From Streptomyces venezuelae ATCC 10712 (GTDB lineage Bacteria > Actinomycetota > Actinomycetes > Streptomycetales > Streptomycetaceae), in NCBI RefSeq assembly GCF_008639165.1, contig NZ_CP029197.1, forward strand, positions 124,001-188,000: DNA of 64,000 nt. The letters run 5' to 3'. The number at the start of each line of letters is the position of its first letter. Positions within the stretch are counted from its first letter, which is position 1. A program made the position numbers and the translations under genes. This document shows positions 1-9,383 of the stretch, in pieces. The notes under the pieces are model-generated. The model was not told the origin of the DNA and searched no databases. It saw only the letters and a list, made by a program, of their open reading frames with translations.

Positions 1-345
1 GAGTTCTGGGACGGCTTCCACCTCTCCGTCGTCCTGTACGCCGTGCTGGCCTGCACCCTCATCCGTCTGGTGCCGGTGGTGCTCGTCCTCGCCGGTACGG
101 GCCTGTCCCTGTCCGACCGGCTGTTCCTAGGGTGGATGGGGCCCCGAGGAGTGGCGTCGGTGGTCTTCGGCCTCCTCGCCGCGATCGAGCTGCCCGCCGC
201 GGGGGGCGGTGACTTCATCTCCCGGGTGATGGTGATCACCGTCATGGTCAGCATCGTGCTGCACGGGCTGAGCGCCGAGCCCCTCGGCCGGCGTTACGCC
301 CGGGGCCGGCGCGGCGCGCCGGAACCCCGGGCAGGACGTTCGTGA
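1..345 (+). CDS. Cation/proton antiporter, C-terminal fragment
   Basis: The reading frame is open from the first base of the window, so the gene begins upstream and only the last 114 residues are visible. They hold hydrophobic helices and a GWMGPRGVAS segment typical of the late membrane helices of NhaP/CPA1-type Na+(K+)/H+ antiporters, followed by a short Arg-rich cytoplasmic tail. The family exchanges monovalent cations for protons across the cytoplasmic membrane. The stop lies 5 bp from the convergent betaine-binding protein gene. The family call rests on one conserved motif, so the ion specificity is unknown. Confidence 0.75.
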   Translation, partial: EFWDGFHLSVVLYAVLACTLIRLVPVVLVLAGTGLSLSDRLFLGWMGPRGVASVVFGLLAAIELPAAGGGDFISRVMVITVMVSIVLHGLSAEPLGRRYARGRRGAPEPRAGRS

Positions 346-350
346 CCCGG

Positions 351-1325
351 TCAGGAGGGGAGCCACGTCCGCCAGGTGGACTCGTTCTCCTTCACCCAGC
401 GGCCGGCCGCCTCCTGCGGCGACAGCTTCTGGTCCGCGATCATCAGGGCGACGTCGTTCTGCATGTCGGTCGTCCAGCGGAACTTCTTCAGGAAGGCGGC
501 CGCGTCGCCCCCGCCGTCCGCGAAGCGGGCGTTGAGGAACTTCTGCAGGGGCGTGTGCGGGTACGCGCAGGCCACCTTCGCCGGGTCGGCGTCGCAGCCG
601 TCCTGGTACGCCGGCAGCTTCACCTCCGTCATCGGGACCTTCTCGAACAGCCACTGGGGCTTGTACCAGTAGCTCAGGAACGGCTTCCGCTCCTTGGCGA
701 ACTGCTTGATCTGGGTGATCTGCGCCGCCTCGGAGCCCGCGAACACCACCTGGTAGTCCAGGTCCAGGTTCTTCACCAGCGCCTTGTCGTTCGTCACGTA
801 CGACGGGGAGCCGTCGAGGAGCTGGCCCTTACCGCCGCTCTCCGCGGTGCGGAACCGGTCGGCGTACTTGTTCAGGTTCTTCCAGTCGGTGACGTCCGGG
901 TGCTGCTCGGCGAAGTACGTCGGCACGAACCAGCCGATGTGCCCGGTCACTCCGAGCTCGCCGCCGCGCTTGATCGTCTTCTTGTCGTCGATGTACCGCT
1001 TCTCCTGGTCCGGGTGGCCCCAGTCCTCCAGGATGGCGTCGACCCGGCCCTGGCTGAGCGCGTCCCAGGCGGGTACCTCGTCGATCTGCACGGTGTCCAC
1101 CCGGTAGCCGAGCTCGTGTTCGAGCAGGTACTGGGCGACGGCGACGTTGGCCTGCGCGCCCACCCACGACTGCACGGAGAGCGTCACCGTACGGGAGCCC
1201 TTCGCGTCGGCGTACGGGGAGGACTGGCGGGTCATGTCGGCGGCGCCGCAGCCGGTGAGGCCGGCCGCCAGGGCGGCGGCGGTCACCAGGGCGGAGCCGC
1301 CGAGTGCGATGCGGGTGCGAGCCAT
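351..1325 (-). CDS. Glycine betaine ABC transporter substrate-binding lipoprotein
   Basis: 324-residue protein with a lipoprotein signal (Arg near the start, Ala/Leu core, lipobox LTGC at about residue 26), so it should be anchored outside the membrane. The mature part has the OpuAC/ProX layout: an early SWVGAQANV segment, EDWGHPDQ, and several Trp residues of the kind that form the aromatic cage for quaternary ammonium groups (SYWYKPQW, FRWTTD). A Cys pair (CDADPAKVAC) may form a disulfide. It is the last gene of a five-gene minus-strand operon and starts 1 bp after the permease stop. Substrate is inferred from family and neighbours: betaine, choline or a related compatible solute. Confidence 0.88.
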   Translation of the reverse strand: MARTRIALGGSALVTAAALAAGLTGCGAADMTRQSSPYADAKGSRTVTLSVQSWVGAQANVAVAQYLLEHELGYRVDTVQIDEVPAWDALSQGRVDAILEDWGHPDQEKRYIDDKKTIKRGGELGVTGHIGWFVPTYFAEQHPDVTDWKNLNKYADRFRTAESGGKGQLLDGSPSYVTNDKALVKNLDLDYQVVFAGSEAAQITQIKQFAKERKPFLSYWYKPQWLFEKVPMTEVKLPAYQDGCDADPAKVACAYPHTPLQKFLNARFADGGGDAAAFLKKFRWTTDMQNDVALMIADQKLSPQEAAGRWVKENESTWRTWLPS

Positions 1326-1326
1326 C

Positions 1327-3324
1327 TCAGGCCCCCTTTCCGGCGAGGTGACGGCGGCGCGTCGGCTGGGTGACCCGGTCGAGCGTCAGGCCGAGGCAGA
1401 CGATCGCCGCACCGGCCACCAGTCCGGTCGCCAGGTCGCCCTGGGCGAGGCCGAAGACCGCGTCGTACCCGAGCGCGCCGCCGCCCACGAGGCCGCCGAT
1501 GACGACGACGGCGAGGACGAGCACCACACCCTGGTTGACGGCCAGCAGCAAAGCGGGGCGCGCCAGCGGCAGTTGCACCTGGAACAGCTGCTGTCGTCCG
1601 GTCGCGCCGAGCGAGCGCGAGGACTCCATGGCGGCCGGGTCCACGCCGCGGACGCCCTGGGCGGTGATCCGTACCACCGCGGGCAGCGCGTAGACCACGG
1701 CGGCGGCGACCGCCGGGGCGCGGCCCACGCCGAAGAGGGCGACCACGGGGATCAGGTACACGAACTGCGGCATCGTCTGGAAGACGTCGAGCACCGGGCG
1801 CAGGGCGCGTCCGAGGCGGGTGCTGCGGGCCGCGGCGATGCCGAGCGCGACGCCGAGCAGCAGCGTCACGGCGACGGCGGCCAGGACCTGGGACAGGGTG
1901 TCGAGCGCCGGGTCCCAGACGCCGAGCACGCCGATCGCGGCCATCGCGAGGACGGCGGTGACGGCCGTGCGCCAGGTGCCGATGAGCAGGGCGAGGGCGC
2001 CGACGGTCAGCAGGACCGACCACCAGGGCAGCCACTGCAGGCCGTCGCGGAGCGGGTTGAGGACCCAGGTGGTGAACCCCGCGGCCCAGTCGGCGGTGCC
2101 GCCGACGAACGGAACGCCGGAGTAGAGGTGGGCGGTCATCCAGTCGACGGCCGTGTTGACGGGCTCGGCGACGTCGAGCGTCCACGTGTCGGGCCAGGTG
2201 AGCCGGTCGGCAAGCCGGCCCGCGACGGCGACGGCGGCGGTCGCCGCGAGGGCGACGGCCCAGCGGAGCCGGGAGCCGTGGGCCGGAGCCGTGCCGAGCC
2301 GCTCTCCGGCCGCGGCGGTGACCCGGTCCAGGACGACGGCGAGCAGCACGATGGGCACACCGGCGGCGAGGGCGGCGCCGACGTCGACGGAGGCCAGGGC
2401 CTGGTAGACGCGATCGCCGAGGCCGCCCGCGCCGATGACGGAGGCGATGACGGCCATGCCGAGCGCCATCATGATCGACTGGTTGACGCCGAGCAGGAGT
2501 TCCTTGCGGGCCAGCGGCAGCCGGGCCGTGAGCAGCCGCTGCCTGCCGGTGGCGCCGAGGGACGCGGCGGCCTCCATGACGCCGGCGTCCGCGCCGCGCA
2601 GTCCGAGCGCGGTGAGCCGGGCCATGGGCGGGGCGGCGTAGACGACGGTGGCGAGGACGGCGGCGGGTACGCCGATGCCGAAGACCAGGACGACGGGCAG
2701 GAGGTACGCGAAGGCGGGCAGCACCTGCATGGTGTCGAGCACCGGGCGGAGGATCCGGTCCATTCGGTCCGAGAGGCCGGCGGCCAGGCCGAGCAGGCCT
2801 CCGAGCAGTACGGACGCGGCGACGGCCACCACCATCAGGGCGAGCGTCTGCATGGTGGGAACCCACATGCCGAGCAGCCCGCAGGCGCCGAAGGCGGCGA
2901 CGGAGGTCAGCGCGAGCCGGACGCCCGCGACCCGCCAGGCGAGCAGCCCGGCGGCGGCGGTGACGCCGGCCCAGCCGAGGGCGAGCAGCAGCAGGTACAC
3001 CGCGCGGACGGAGACGACGACGGCGTTGCTGACGTGTCCGAGGAAGTAGAGGAAGAGCGGGTGGCCGTCACGGTTGTCGATGATCCAGTCGCTGGTGCGT
3101 TCCAGCGGGCCGGACAGGTCGACGGCGAGTGACGTCGGCCAGCTGCCGCCGCCCAGGAGTACGGCGCCGAGGGCGAGCGCGACGGCCGCGGCGGCTCCGA
3201 TCAGCCGGCCGCGGTGGCGCGCGAGGCCGCGCAGCACACCGGGACCGGCGTCCGTGGCGGTGGCCGGGACGGGCGGGGTGGTCGTGGTGGGACGGGGCGG
3301 AGCGGGGGTGGCGGTGGCGCTCAT
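1327..3324 (-). CDS. Glycine betaine ABC transporter permease, internally duplicated
   Basis: 665-residue membrane protein, about twice the length of a ProW/OpuAB permease. Two homologous halves are visible. Each begins with a periplasmic-type segment ([10 protein letters not shown] in the first, [10 protein letters not shown] in the second), then membrane helices, then a MetI-type EAA loop ([13 protein letters not shown] and [13 protein letters not shown]). One chain could therefore supply both membrane subunits. The start is the ATG at 3324, preceded by a GGAGGTGG-type ribosome site; the frame is open further upstream but only over unrelated sequence. It lies 70 bp downstream of the ATPase gene in the betaine operon. 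Confidence 0.88.
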   Translation of the reverse strand: MSATATPAPPRPTTTTPPVPATATDAGPGVLRGLARHRGRLIGAAAAVALALGAVLLGGGSWPTSLAVDLSGPLERTSDWIIDNRDGHPLFLYFLGHVSNAVVVSVRAVYLLLLALGWAGVTAAAGLLAWRVAGVRLALTSVAAFGACGLLGMWVPTMQTLALMVVAVAASVLLGGLLGLAAGLSDRMDRILRPVLDTMQVLPAFAYLLPVVLVFGIGVPAAVLATVVYAAPPMARLTALGLRGADAGVMEAAASLGATGRQRLLTARLPLARKELLLGVNQSIMMALGMAVIASVIGAGGLGDRVYQALASVDVGAALAAGVPIVLLAVVLDRVTAAAGERLGTAPAHGSRLRWAVALAATAAVAVAGRLADRLTWPDTWTLDVAEPVNTAVDWMTAHLYSGVPFVGGTADWAAGFTTWVLNPLRDGLQWLPWWSVLLTVGALALLIGTWRTAVTAVLAMAAIGVLGVWDPALDTLSQVLAAVAVTLLLGVALGIAAARSTRLGRALRPVLDVFQTMPQFVYLIPVVALFGVGRAPAVAAAVVYALPAVVRITAQGVRGVDPAAMESSRSLGATGRQQLFQVQLPLARPALLLAVNQGVVLVLAVVVIGGLVGGGALGYDAVFGLAQGDLATGLVAGAAIVCLGLTLDRVTQPTRRRHLAGKGA

Positions 3325-3394
3325 CGGCTCCACCTCCCGGCGGCTTCGGGGCCGTTCGTGGCGCCCGGCGGCGGCCAGGTCGTATGGGCGTACA

Positions 3395-4510
3395 TCAGGC
3401 CACCGCCTTCCGGGTCGCGGCCGGGACCCCGGCGACGACACCGAGGAGTCCCGCCTGGTCGACCACACCGAGGCAGCGGCCGTCCTGGACGACCCGCGCG
3501 TTCTCGCCGGTGCGGGCGACGGCCTCGATGGCCTCGTGGACGGTGGCGCCGGGGGCGAGCGCGGGGCCGGAGTCGTGCTCGCCGGCGAGGGCGGGGCGCA
3601 TCGCCGAGCGGACGGTGAGCACCTGCTCGCGCGGCACGTCCCGGACGAAGTCCCTGACGTACTCGTCGGCGGGGGCGCCGACGATCTCCTCCGGCGTGCC
3701 GAGCTGGACGATCCGGCCGTCGCGCATCAGCGCGATGCGGTCGCCGAGCTTCAGCGCCTCGCTCAGGTCGTGCGTGATGAAGACCATCGTGCGGCCCTCC
3801 TCCCGGTGCAGACGGACGACCTCCTCCTGCATGTCCCGGCGGATCAGCGGGTCGAGCGCGCTGAACGGCTCGTCGAACAGCAGGACTTCGGGGTCGACGG
3901 CGAGCGCGCGGGCCAGTCCGACCCGCTGCTGCTGGCCGCCGGACAGCTGGCTCGGCCTGCGGTGCTCCATGCCGTCGAGGCCGACCTTGGTGACGAACTC
4001 CGCGGCCCGCTCACGTCGTTCGCCGCGTCCCACGCCCTGGATCTCCAGGCCGTACGCGATGTTGTCGAGCACCGTCCGGTGCGGGAGCAGACCGAAGTGC
4101 TGGAAGACCATCGCCGCCCGGTGCCGGCGCAGCTCGCGGAGCCTGCCGGTGTCCATGGAGAGCACGTCCTCGCCGTCGATGGAGAGGCTGCCCGAGGTCG
4201 GTTCGACGAGTCGGGTCAGACAGCGGACGAGCGTCGACTTGCCGGAGCCGGACAGGCCCATGACGACGAAGACCTCGCCCTTGCGGACGTCGAAGGAGAC
4301 GCCGCGGACGGCCGCGGTGCAACCGGTGCGCTCGCGCAGTTCGGCGGCGTCGAGGGAGGCGAGCTCGGGGTCGGCGGGTACCCGCTCGGCCTTCGGTCCG
4401 AAGACCTTCCACAACTCGCGTACGGAGAAGACGGGTTCGGCGGCCGTCTGCGCCCGGCTGCCTGCCGTCCGGTGGTTCTTCGCCTGACGGTTCTGCGCCT
4501 GGTCGTTCAT
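3395..4510 (-). CDS. Glycine betaine ABC transporter ATP-binding protein
   Basis: 371-residue ProV/OpuAA-type ATPase. It has the long N-terminal extension of this family, Walker [10 protein letters not shown], signature LSGGQQQR, Walker [12 protein letters not shown] and H-loop FITHDL. The C-terminal part (RSAMRPAL...[12 protein letters not shown]) looks like a CBS module, which in OpuA relatives senses ionic strength or cyclic di-AMP. The ATG at 4510 overlaps the stop of the choline-oxidase-like gene by 4 nt (ATGA), so translation is probably coupled. It powers the permease and binding protein encoded just downstream. Confidence 0.92.
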   Translation of the reverse strand: MNDQAQNRQAKNHRTAGSRAQTAAEPVFSVRELWKVFGPKAERVPADPELASLDAAELRERTGCTAAVRGVSFDVRKGEVFVVMGLSGSGKSTLVRCLTRLVEPTSGSLSIDGEDVLSMDTGRLRELRRHRAAMVFQHFGLLPHRTVLDNIAYGLEIQGVGRGERRERAAEFVTKVGLDGMEHRRPSQLSGGQQQRVGLARALAVDPEVLLFDEPFSALDPLIRRDMQEEVVRLHREEGRTMVFITHDLSEALKLGDRIALMRDGRIVQLGTPEEIVGAPADEYVRDFVRDVPREQVLTVRSAMRPALAGEHDSGPALAPGATVHEAIEAVARTGENARVVQDGRCLGVVDQAGLLGVVAGVPAATRKAVA

Positions 4511-6033
4511 CGTCGGGTCCCTCCCAGCAGGTCCACGCATTTCTCGCCGACCATGAGCACGCCGATCATCGGGTTGACGGCGGTCATGGTCGGGAAGACG
4601 GACGCGTCGGCGATACGAATGCCGTCGAGACCGCGGATCTTCAAGTCGGGTGCGACCACGGCGAGTTCGTCGTCTGCGGCACCCATCCGGCAGGTGCCCG
4701 CCGGGTGGTACACGGTGTGCGCGACATGGCGGGCGTAGGCGCTGAGCTCCTCGTCCGACGTGACCTCGGGCCCCGGGCACACCTCGCGCTTCAGCCAGCC
4801 GGCGAGCGGCTCGCTCTGCGCGATCCGCCGGGCGATCCGGATGCCGTCGACGAGGGTGCGGCCGTCGTAGTCGTCCTCGTCGGTGAAGTACCGGAAGTCG
4901 AGCGCGGGCTTGACCTCGGGGTCGGCGCTGGTCAGGTAGAGCCGGCCGCGGCTGCGCGGCTTGGGGATGTTCGGGGTCATCGACACGCCGTGCGCAGGCC
5001 GTTCGTAGCCGATCCGCTCGGGGTTGTCGGTGAAGGGGATCTGGTAGAAGTGGAACATCAGGTCCGGCCCCTCGGACTCGGGGTCCCGGCGGACGAACAG
5101 GCCGGCGTCGGAGTCCATCGCGGAGTTCTCCGGGATCGGTCCGTGGGTCTCCCAGACGATGACCGACTCGGGGTGGTCGAGGAGGTTCTCCCCCACGCCC
5201 GGCAGGTCGTGCACGACGGGTATGCCGAGCTTCTCAAGGTCCGCGCGGGGGCCGATGCCGGAGTGCAGCAGCAGGCGCGGGGTGTCCACGGCGCCCGCGC
5301 AGACCAAGACCTCGCGCCGGGCGCGTACGACCTGCTCGGCGCCCTCCTTGGTGCGGATGTGCACGCCGGTGGCGCGGGTGCCCTCGAACTCCAGGCGGAA
5401 CGCCCAGGTCTCCAGGGCGATGTGCAGATTCGGCCGGTCGAGGAAGGGGTGCAGATAGGCGACCGAGGCGGAGGACCGCTTGTTGTTCTCGGGGTGGTAG
5501 GCGAGGTCGAAGAAGCCGACGCCCTCGTGGAAGGGCGCCCGGTTGAAGCCCTCGACGCGGGGAACGCCGAGCGCGCTCTGCGCCGCGTCGACGAAGTCGC
5601 GGGCGATCGCGTTCCGGTCGGCCTCGTCGACCGGGACGATGTTGTTCCGCAGCCGGGCGAAGTAGGGGTCCATCGCCGCCGCGTCCCAGCCCTCGGCGCC
5701 GGCCTCGGCCCACTCGTCCCAGTCGGAGGGCAGGGGCTTGAAGGCGATGAGGGTGTTGTGCGAGGAGCAGCCGCCGAGGACCCGCGCGCGGCTGTGGCGG
5801 ATGTACGAGTTGCCGCGGGGCTGTTCGGTGGTGGGGTAGTCGTAGTCGAGCTCGCCGCCCAGCAGGCCCATCCAGCGGCGCAGGGTGAGGACGTCGTCGC
5901 GGCCGACGTCGCTGGGGCCGCCCTCGATGACGGCGACGGTGACGTCGGGGTTCTCGGTCAGCCGGGAGGCGATCACCGAACCGGCGGTGCCGCCGCCGAC
6001 GACGACGTAGTCGTACACGTGCTGGTCGTTCAT
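4507..6033 (-). CDS. GMC flavoprotein, choline oxidase/dehydrogenase type
   Basis: 508-residue FAD enzyme of the GMC family. VVVGGGTAG near the N-terminus is the dinucleotide-binding motif. The segment GGCSSHNT places a histidine (residue 92) where choline oxidase of Arthrobacter globiformis carries its covalently bound FAD. Near the C-terminus [12 protein letters not shown] supplies the catalytic His, and a further conserved Asn sits in AVNPMIG. This resembles choline oxidase more than proteobacterial BetA. It should convert choline to betaine aldehyde and possibly on to betaine. It overlaps the genes on both sides by 4 nt (ATGA). Whether it uses oxygen or another electron acceptor cannot be told from sequence. 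Confidence 0.85.
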   Translation of the reverse strand: MNDQHVYDYVVVGGGTAGSVIASRLTENPDVTVAVIEGGPSDVGRDDVLTLRRWMGLLGGELDYDYPTTEQPRGNSYIRHSRARVLGGCSSHNTLIAFKPLPSDWDEWAEAGAEGWDAAAMDPYFARLRNNIVPVDEADRNAIARDFVDAAQSALGVPRVEGFNRAPFHEGVGFFDLAYHPENNKRSSASVAYLHPFLDRPNLHIALETWAFRLEFEGTRATGVHIRTKEGAEQVVRARREVLVCAGAVDTPRLLLHSGIGPRADLEKLGIPVVHDLPGVGENLLDHPESVIVWETHGPIPENSAMDSDAGLFVRRDPESEGPDLMFHFYQIPFTDNPERIGYERPAHGVSMTPNIPKPRSRGRLYLTSADPEVKPALDFRYFTDEDDYDGRTLVDGIRIARRIAQSEPLAGWLKREVCPGPEVTSDEELSAYARHVAHTVYHPAGTCRMGAADDELAVVAPDLKIRGLDGIRIADASVFPTMTAVNPMIGVLMVGEKCVDLLGGTRR

Positions 6034-7538
6034 GCCTGGCCCTTCGCCGTGGTGCCCGCGAACCAGCGCACGGGGCGCGGGGCGAGGTTCTGGTAGATGT
6101 GCTTGGCCTCGCGGTACTCGGCGAGTCCGGTGGGGCCAAGTTCGCGGCCGATGCCGGACTTTCCGAAGCCGCCCCATTCCGCCTGCGGCAGGTAGGGGTG
6201 GAAGTCGTTGATCCAGACGGTGCCGTGGCGCAGCCGGGCCGCGACCCGGCGGGCGCGGGCCGCGTCCGAGGTCCAGACGGCTCCGGCGAGGCCGTACTCG
6301 GTGTCGTTGGCGAGGGCCACGGCCTCCTCCTCGGTGCGGAAGGTCTCCACGGTGAGGACGGGGCCGAAGATCTCCTCGCGGATGACGCGCATGCGGCGGT
6401 GGCAGCGGTCGAGGACGGTGGGCCGGTAGAAGTAGCCGGGGCCGGCCGGGCGCTCGCCGCCCGCGCGCAGGACCGCGCCCTCACCGAGGGCGGAGGCCAC
6501 GTACTCCTCGGTCCTCGCGAGCTGGGCCGCGGAGACCAGCGGGCCGCACTCGACGCCCTCGTCGGTGCCGCGGCCGAGCCTGATCTGCCCGGCCCGGCGG
6601 GCGAGTTCGGCGACGAAACGCTCGCGCAGCGACTCCTCGACGATGAGCCGGGAGCCGGCGGAGCAGACCTGGCCGCTGTGGATGAAGGCGGCGTTGAGGG
6701 CCTGGTCTACGGCGGTGTCGAAGCCCTCGGGCGTCGAACAGGCGTCGGCGAAGACGACGTTGGGGTTCTTGCCGCCCAGTTCGAGGGCGACCTTCTTCAC
6801 GCTGTCGGCGGCCGCCCTGGCGACCTTCGTCCCGCTGACGAGCCCGCCCGTGAACGACACGAGGTCGACGTCCGGGTGTTCGGCGAGCCGGGCGCCGACG
6901 GTGTGGCCGGGGCCGGTGACGATGTTGGCCGCGCCGAGCGGCAGTCCGGCCTCCAGGAGCAGTTCGACCAGCACGACGGTGGTCAGCGGGGTGATCTCGC
7001 TGGGCTTGATCACGAACGTGTTGCCGGCGGCGAGGGCGGGTGCGATCTTCCAGCTGGCCTGGAGCAGCGGGTAGTTCCACGGCGTGATCAGGGCGCAGAC
7101 GCCGACCGGCTCGTGCACGACGACGCTGCGGATGTCGTCCGAGCCCGCGTCGACGGCCCGTCCGCCGTCCTCCTTCTCCACGAGGTCGGCGAAGTAGCGG
7201 AAGGCGTCGCGGACGCAGTCGACGTCGACGCGGCCCTCCTCCAGGGTCTTGCCCGCGTCCTGGCTCTCCAGGGCGCCGATCCGCTCGCGGTCGCGCTCCA
7301 GGAGGTCGGCGACCCGGCGCAGCAGGGCGGCGCGCTCGGCGACCGGCGTACGCGGCCAGGAGCCGTCGTCGAACGCGGCGCGTGCCGCGGCGACGGCGTC
7401 GTCGGTGTCCCGGACGCCGCCCTCGGCCACGACCGCGAAGGCGGTCGCGTCGACGGGGTCGATGATCTCGCGCGTGGCGCCGGAGAGGGCGCTGCGCCAC
7501 TCTCCGCCCACATGGATGGTCTGTTGTGCTGCCGTCAC
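6030..7538 (-). CDS. betB: Betaine-aldehyde dehydrogenase (NAD-dependent ALDH)
   Basis: 502-residue aldehyde dehydrogenase. The general-base Glu lies in ALELGGKNPN and the nucleophilic Cys in SGQVCSAGSR; the cofactor-binding region carries TPWNYPL. In this operon the obvious reaction is oxidation of betaine aldehyde to glycine betaine. The start chosen is the GTG at 7538, preceded by GAAAGG and giving VTAAQQTIHVGGEW, the usual family N-terminus; the frame is open upstream but does not look coding. It is the first gene of the operon. General ALDH activity on other aldehydes remains possible. Confidence 0.88.
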   Translation of the reverse strand: MTAAQQTIHVGGEWRSALSGATREIIDPVDATAFAVVAEGGVRDTDDAVAAARAAFDDGSWPRTPVAERAALLRRVADLLERDRERIGALESQDAGKTLEEGRVDVDCVRDAFRYFADLVEKEDGGRAVDAGSDDIRSVVVHEPVGVCALITPWNYPLLQASWKIAPALAAGNTFVIKPSEITPLTTVVLVELLLEAGLPLGAANIVTGPGHTVGARLAEHPDVDLVSFTGGLVSGTKVARAAADSVKKVALELGGKNPNVVFADACSTPEGFDTAVDQALNAAFIHSGQVCSAGSRLIVEESLRERFVAELARRAGQIRLGRGTDEGVECGPLVSAAQLARTEEYVASALGEGAVLRAGGERPAGPGYFYRPTVLDRCHRRMRVIREEIFGPVLTVETFRTEEEAVALANDTEYGLAGAVWTSDAARARRVAARLRHGTVWINDFHPYLPQAEWGGFGKSGIGRELGPTGLAEYREAKHIYQNLAPRPVRWFAGTTAKGQA

Positions 7539-7783
7539 GTCGCGTATGGCCTTTCGTTCCTCTGAGTCCCCCTGCCGGTAGCACCGGCGGTTCGGCCGCC
7601 TGCCCTGGCTTCTCGGATCCATGCGCGAAGCATTGCGGAGAGTGACCTGACTCACGCCTGAAGTCGCGGCAAACCGGGACATCCCGTACGCTTCGCCGCA
7701 CACCGGCCCCGGGCGGCCCTCAGCCCGACCGTGTGCCACCTCCTCGCAGAACCTTCACGGCGACACCACGTGTCGGCCGACAC
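7539..7783. promoter_or_regulatory. Upstream region of the betaine operon
   Basis: This 245-bp stretch before betB holds no gene I can support and must contain the operon promoter. Two short palindromes are visible: GTGA-N6-TCAC at 7642-7655 and CGGGA-CA-TCCCG at 7675-7686. Either could bind a regulator. No choline-responsive repressor gene is adjacent, and I could not assign a convincing -35/-10 pair. Confidence 0.3.
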
Positions 7784-7822
7784 GAGGGAGGGCCCGCGCT
7801 CGTCGAGCGCGGGCCCTCCCTC
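7784..7822. terminator. Strong hairpin terminator after the PRC-barrel gene
   Basis: A perfect 17-bp inverted repeat (7784-7800 with 7806-7822) closes on a 5-nt loop. It lies 45 bp beyond the stop of the minus-strand PRC-barrel gene. There is no long T-tract, as is usual in high-GC actinobacteria. Confidence 0.75.
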
Positions 7823-7866
7823 CTACGAACGCCGCACGGCCCGTCATGCGGCCGCCGGACGACGGC

Positions 7867-8235
7867 TCACACGATCCGGCCGCCGAACGGGCCTCCCAGG
7901 CCGTAGTACGAGCCCAGCACCTGGCGGTAGTCCGGGTCCCCGAGGTGCTTGTCACGGTGGAACTCGGGCGCGTCCTTGATCTCTTCCTTCGTCCGGTCGA
8001 CGAAGATCTTCCGCTCGTCCACGTCGATCCGCACCACGGTGTCGGCCGGAAGGAGAACCTCCTTGCCGAAGATCCAGACTCCGGTGTCGACGACCAGGTA
8101 GGCGTCACCGATCTCGTCGGAGTGCTTGTCCACCTTCCCGATGCCGCCGTCGATCGCCTCGACCTTGTATCCGGTCAGATCGGTACCGGCCAGGTGACCC
8201 GAAGTCGACTTGTAGCTCCACACGTGCTCAGTCAC
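7867..8235 (-). CDS. PRC-barrel domain protein
   Basis: 122-residue soluble protein. Residues from about 15 to 80 (GTDLTGYKVEAIDGGIGKV ... YLVVDTG) match the PRC-barrel beta fold found in the RNA-processing factor RimM and in many small stress proteins. The C-terminal part includes a charged DRTKEEIKDAPEF segment and a Gly/Tyr-rich end. The start is the GTG at 8235, 8-9 nt after a clear GGAGGAG site; the frame is open upstream without coding character. It stands alone with its own terminator. Specific role unknown. Confidence 0.8.
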   Translation of the reverse strand: MTEHVWSYKSTSGHLAGTDLTGYKVEAIDGGIGKVDKHSDEIGDAYLVVDTGVWIFGKEVLLPADTVVRIDVDERKIFVDRTKEEIKDAPEFHRDKHLGDPDYRQVLGSYYGLGGPFGGRIV

Positions 8236-8510
8236 GCGACAACAACTCCTCCGGTAGGCGAGGACAGTCGGCGGACCGCCGCCGCCCTCCTCTTCCGTGC
8301 CTTGCGTGGCGGGGTGAGTTCCCCGCCTGAGGTCCGCCTGCCCCGACCTCGGCGACGCATTCACCCGATTTCGCAGTGGCCGGGTAAACGGCCCGGGCCC
8401 AGCCCCAGTTCGTACCGGGAACGGGAGGCGTGAAATCCGGGTCCGGGGTTACGAGCGAAGGTACGGCGCCACTCAGACAGCGGCGCGGCCACCGACGGAG
8501 ACGGGTGACG

Positions 8511-8966
8511 ATGTCCGATTCGAGCCGACACGAGACCAGCCGGCCCACCGCGGCGGCCCCGGTGCGGTCGTGGCACACCACTGCCCGTCAGGTCCACGGC
8601 GGCATGGGCCTGCCCGTCCCCGCCACCTTCCACTACGACCCCGACGACCCCTGGGCGGTGCACATCGTGTTCCGGCTGCCGCCGGGCCGGGTCGTCGACT
8701 GGGTCTTCTCCCGGGACCTGTTGCGCTCCGGGACCCGCGTCCTGAGCGGCGAAGGAGACGTCCGGCTGTGGCCGCTGCGCGACGGCGGCAGGGAAGGCCG
8801 CGTCCACCTGCGGCTGGGACAGGCCGGGGCGTTCGCCCTGGTCGACGTCGACCGCGCGGGGCTGCGGAGCTGGCTGGCCGAGACGTACGAGGCCGTGCCC
8901 GAGGGCACGGAGGCCGCGCGGATCGACTGGGCGGCCGAGACCGCTCAGCTCTTCGCCCGGCCGTAG
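8511..8966 (+). CDS. SsgA-like sporulation/cell-division regulator (SALP)
   Basis: 151-residue protein of the SsgA-like family, which is found only in sporulating actinomycetes and steers septum placement and spore-wall assembly. Family features seen are the N-terminal LPVPATFHYDPDDPWAVH segment, then VDWVFSRDLL and the compact C-terminal LRLGQAGAFALVDVD region. GGAG at 8497-8500 suits the ATG at 8511; a GTG at 8505 is an alternative. The length fits the family (about 130-145 residues plus a short tail). Which SALP paralogue it is cannot be told. Confidence 0.88.
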   Translation: MSDSSRHETSRPTAAAPVRSWHTTARQVHGGMGLPVPATFHYDPDDPWAVHIVFRLPPGRVVDWVFSRDLLRSGTRVLSGEGDVRLWPLRDGGREGRVHLRLGQAGAFALVDVDRAGLRSWLAETYEAVPEGTEAARIDWAAETAQLFARP

Positions 8967-9023
8967 GACCAGGGGTCCGCGCGACGGACCGAGACGAACC
9001 GACTCAGGCAACTGGAGGAACCG

Positions 9024-9284
9024 ATGCTGGACAGCTGGCGCGCACGAGCGGCCTGCCAGAACGTCGACCCCGACCTCTTCTTCCCGGTGGGGACGGGCGC
9101 GCCGGCGCTGATCCAGGCCGACGAGGCCAAGGAGATCTGCCGGGGCTGCCCCGTGCGCGAGGAGTGCCTGCGCTGGGCCATGGACGACTCCCGCCAGGTG
9201 ACGGGCGTCTGGGGCGGTCTGCGCGAGGACGAGCGGCGTGCGCTGAAGCGCAGGGACCGCCGCCGGGCCGACAGGGCGAACTAA
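9024..9284 (+). CDS. WhiB-family iron-sulfur regulator (Wbl)
   Basis: 86-residue Wbl protein. Four cysteines lie in the family pattern: AAC near residue 11, then ICRGCPVREEC (CxxC and CxxxxxC) to bind a [4Fe-4S] cluster. The GVWGG turn and an Arg/Lys-rich tail follow. The length resembles the short WblE-type proteins. GGAGG precedes the ATG by a normal distance. Wbl proteins act with sigma factors to regulate development, redox response or antibiotic resistance. It lies 57 bp after the SsgA-like gene on the same strand. The exact paralogue is not determined. Confidence 0.9.
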   Translation: MLDSWRARAACQNVDPDLFFPVGTGAPALIQADEAKEICRGCPVREECLRWAMDDSRQVTGVWGGLREDERRALKRRDRRRADRAN

Positions 9285-9313
9285 ATCCCGGTACGAAGGG
9301 CGGTGGGCGGCAG

Positions 9314-9371
9314 TGCCGGCAGCCTCGCCGCCGGTACGGCAGCGCGGTGGCACAGCCCGCCGCTGCCGGCA
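9314..9371. terminator. Possible bidirectional terminator between wbl and the aldo/keto reductase
   Basis: A 10-bp inverted repeat (9314-9323 with 9362-9371) spans the short gap between the convergent genes. The loop is long (38 nt) and itself GC-rich. A terminator role is inferred from position. Confidence 0.35.
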
Positions 9372-9383
9372 GGCCCGTCGCCG

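Noticed and set aside
1147..3132. 661-codon plus-strand open frame
   Set aside because: Antisense to the betaine permease; composition (Gly/Asp/Glu/Arg/His-rich) is the usual shadow pattern and no domain is seen.
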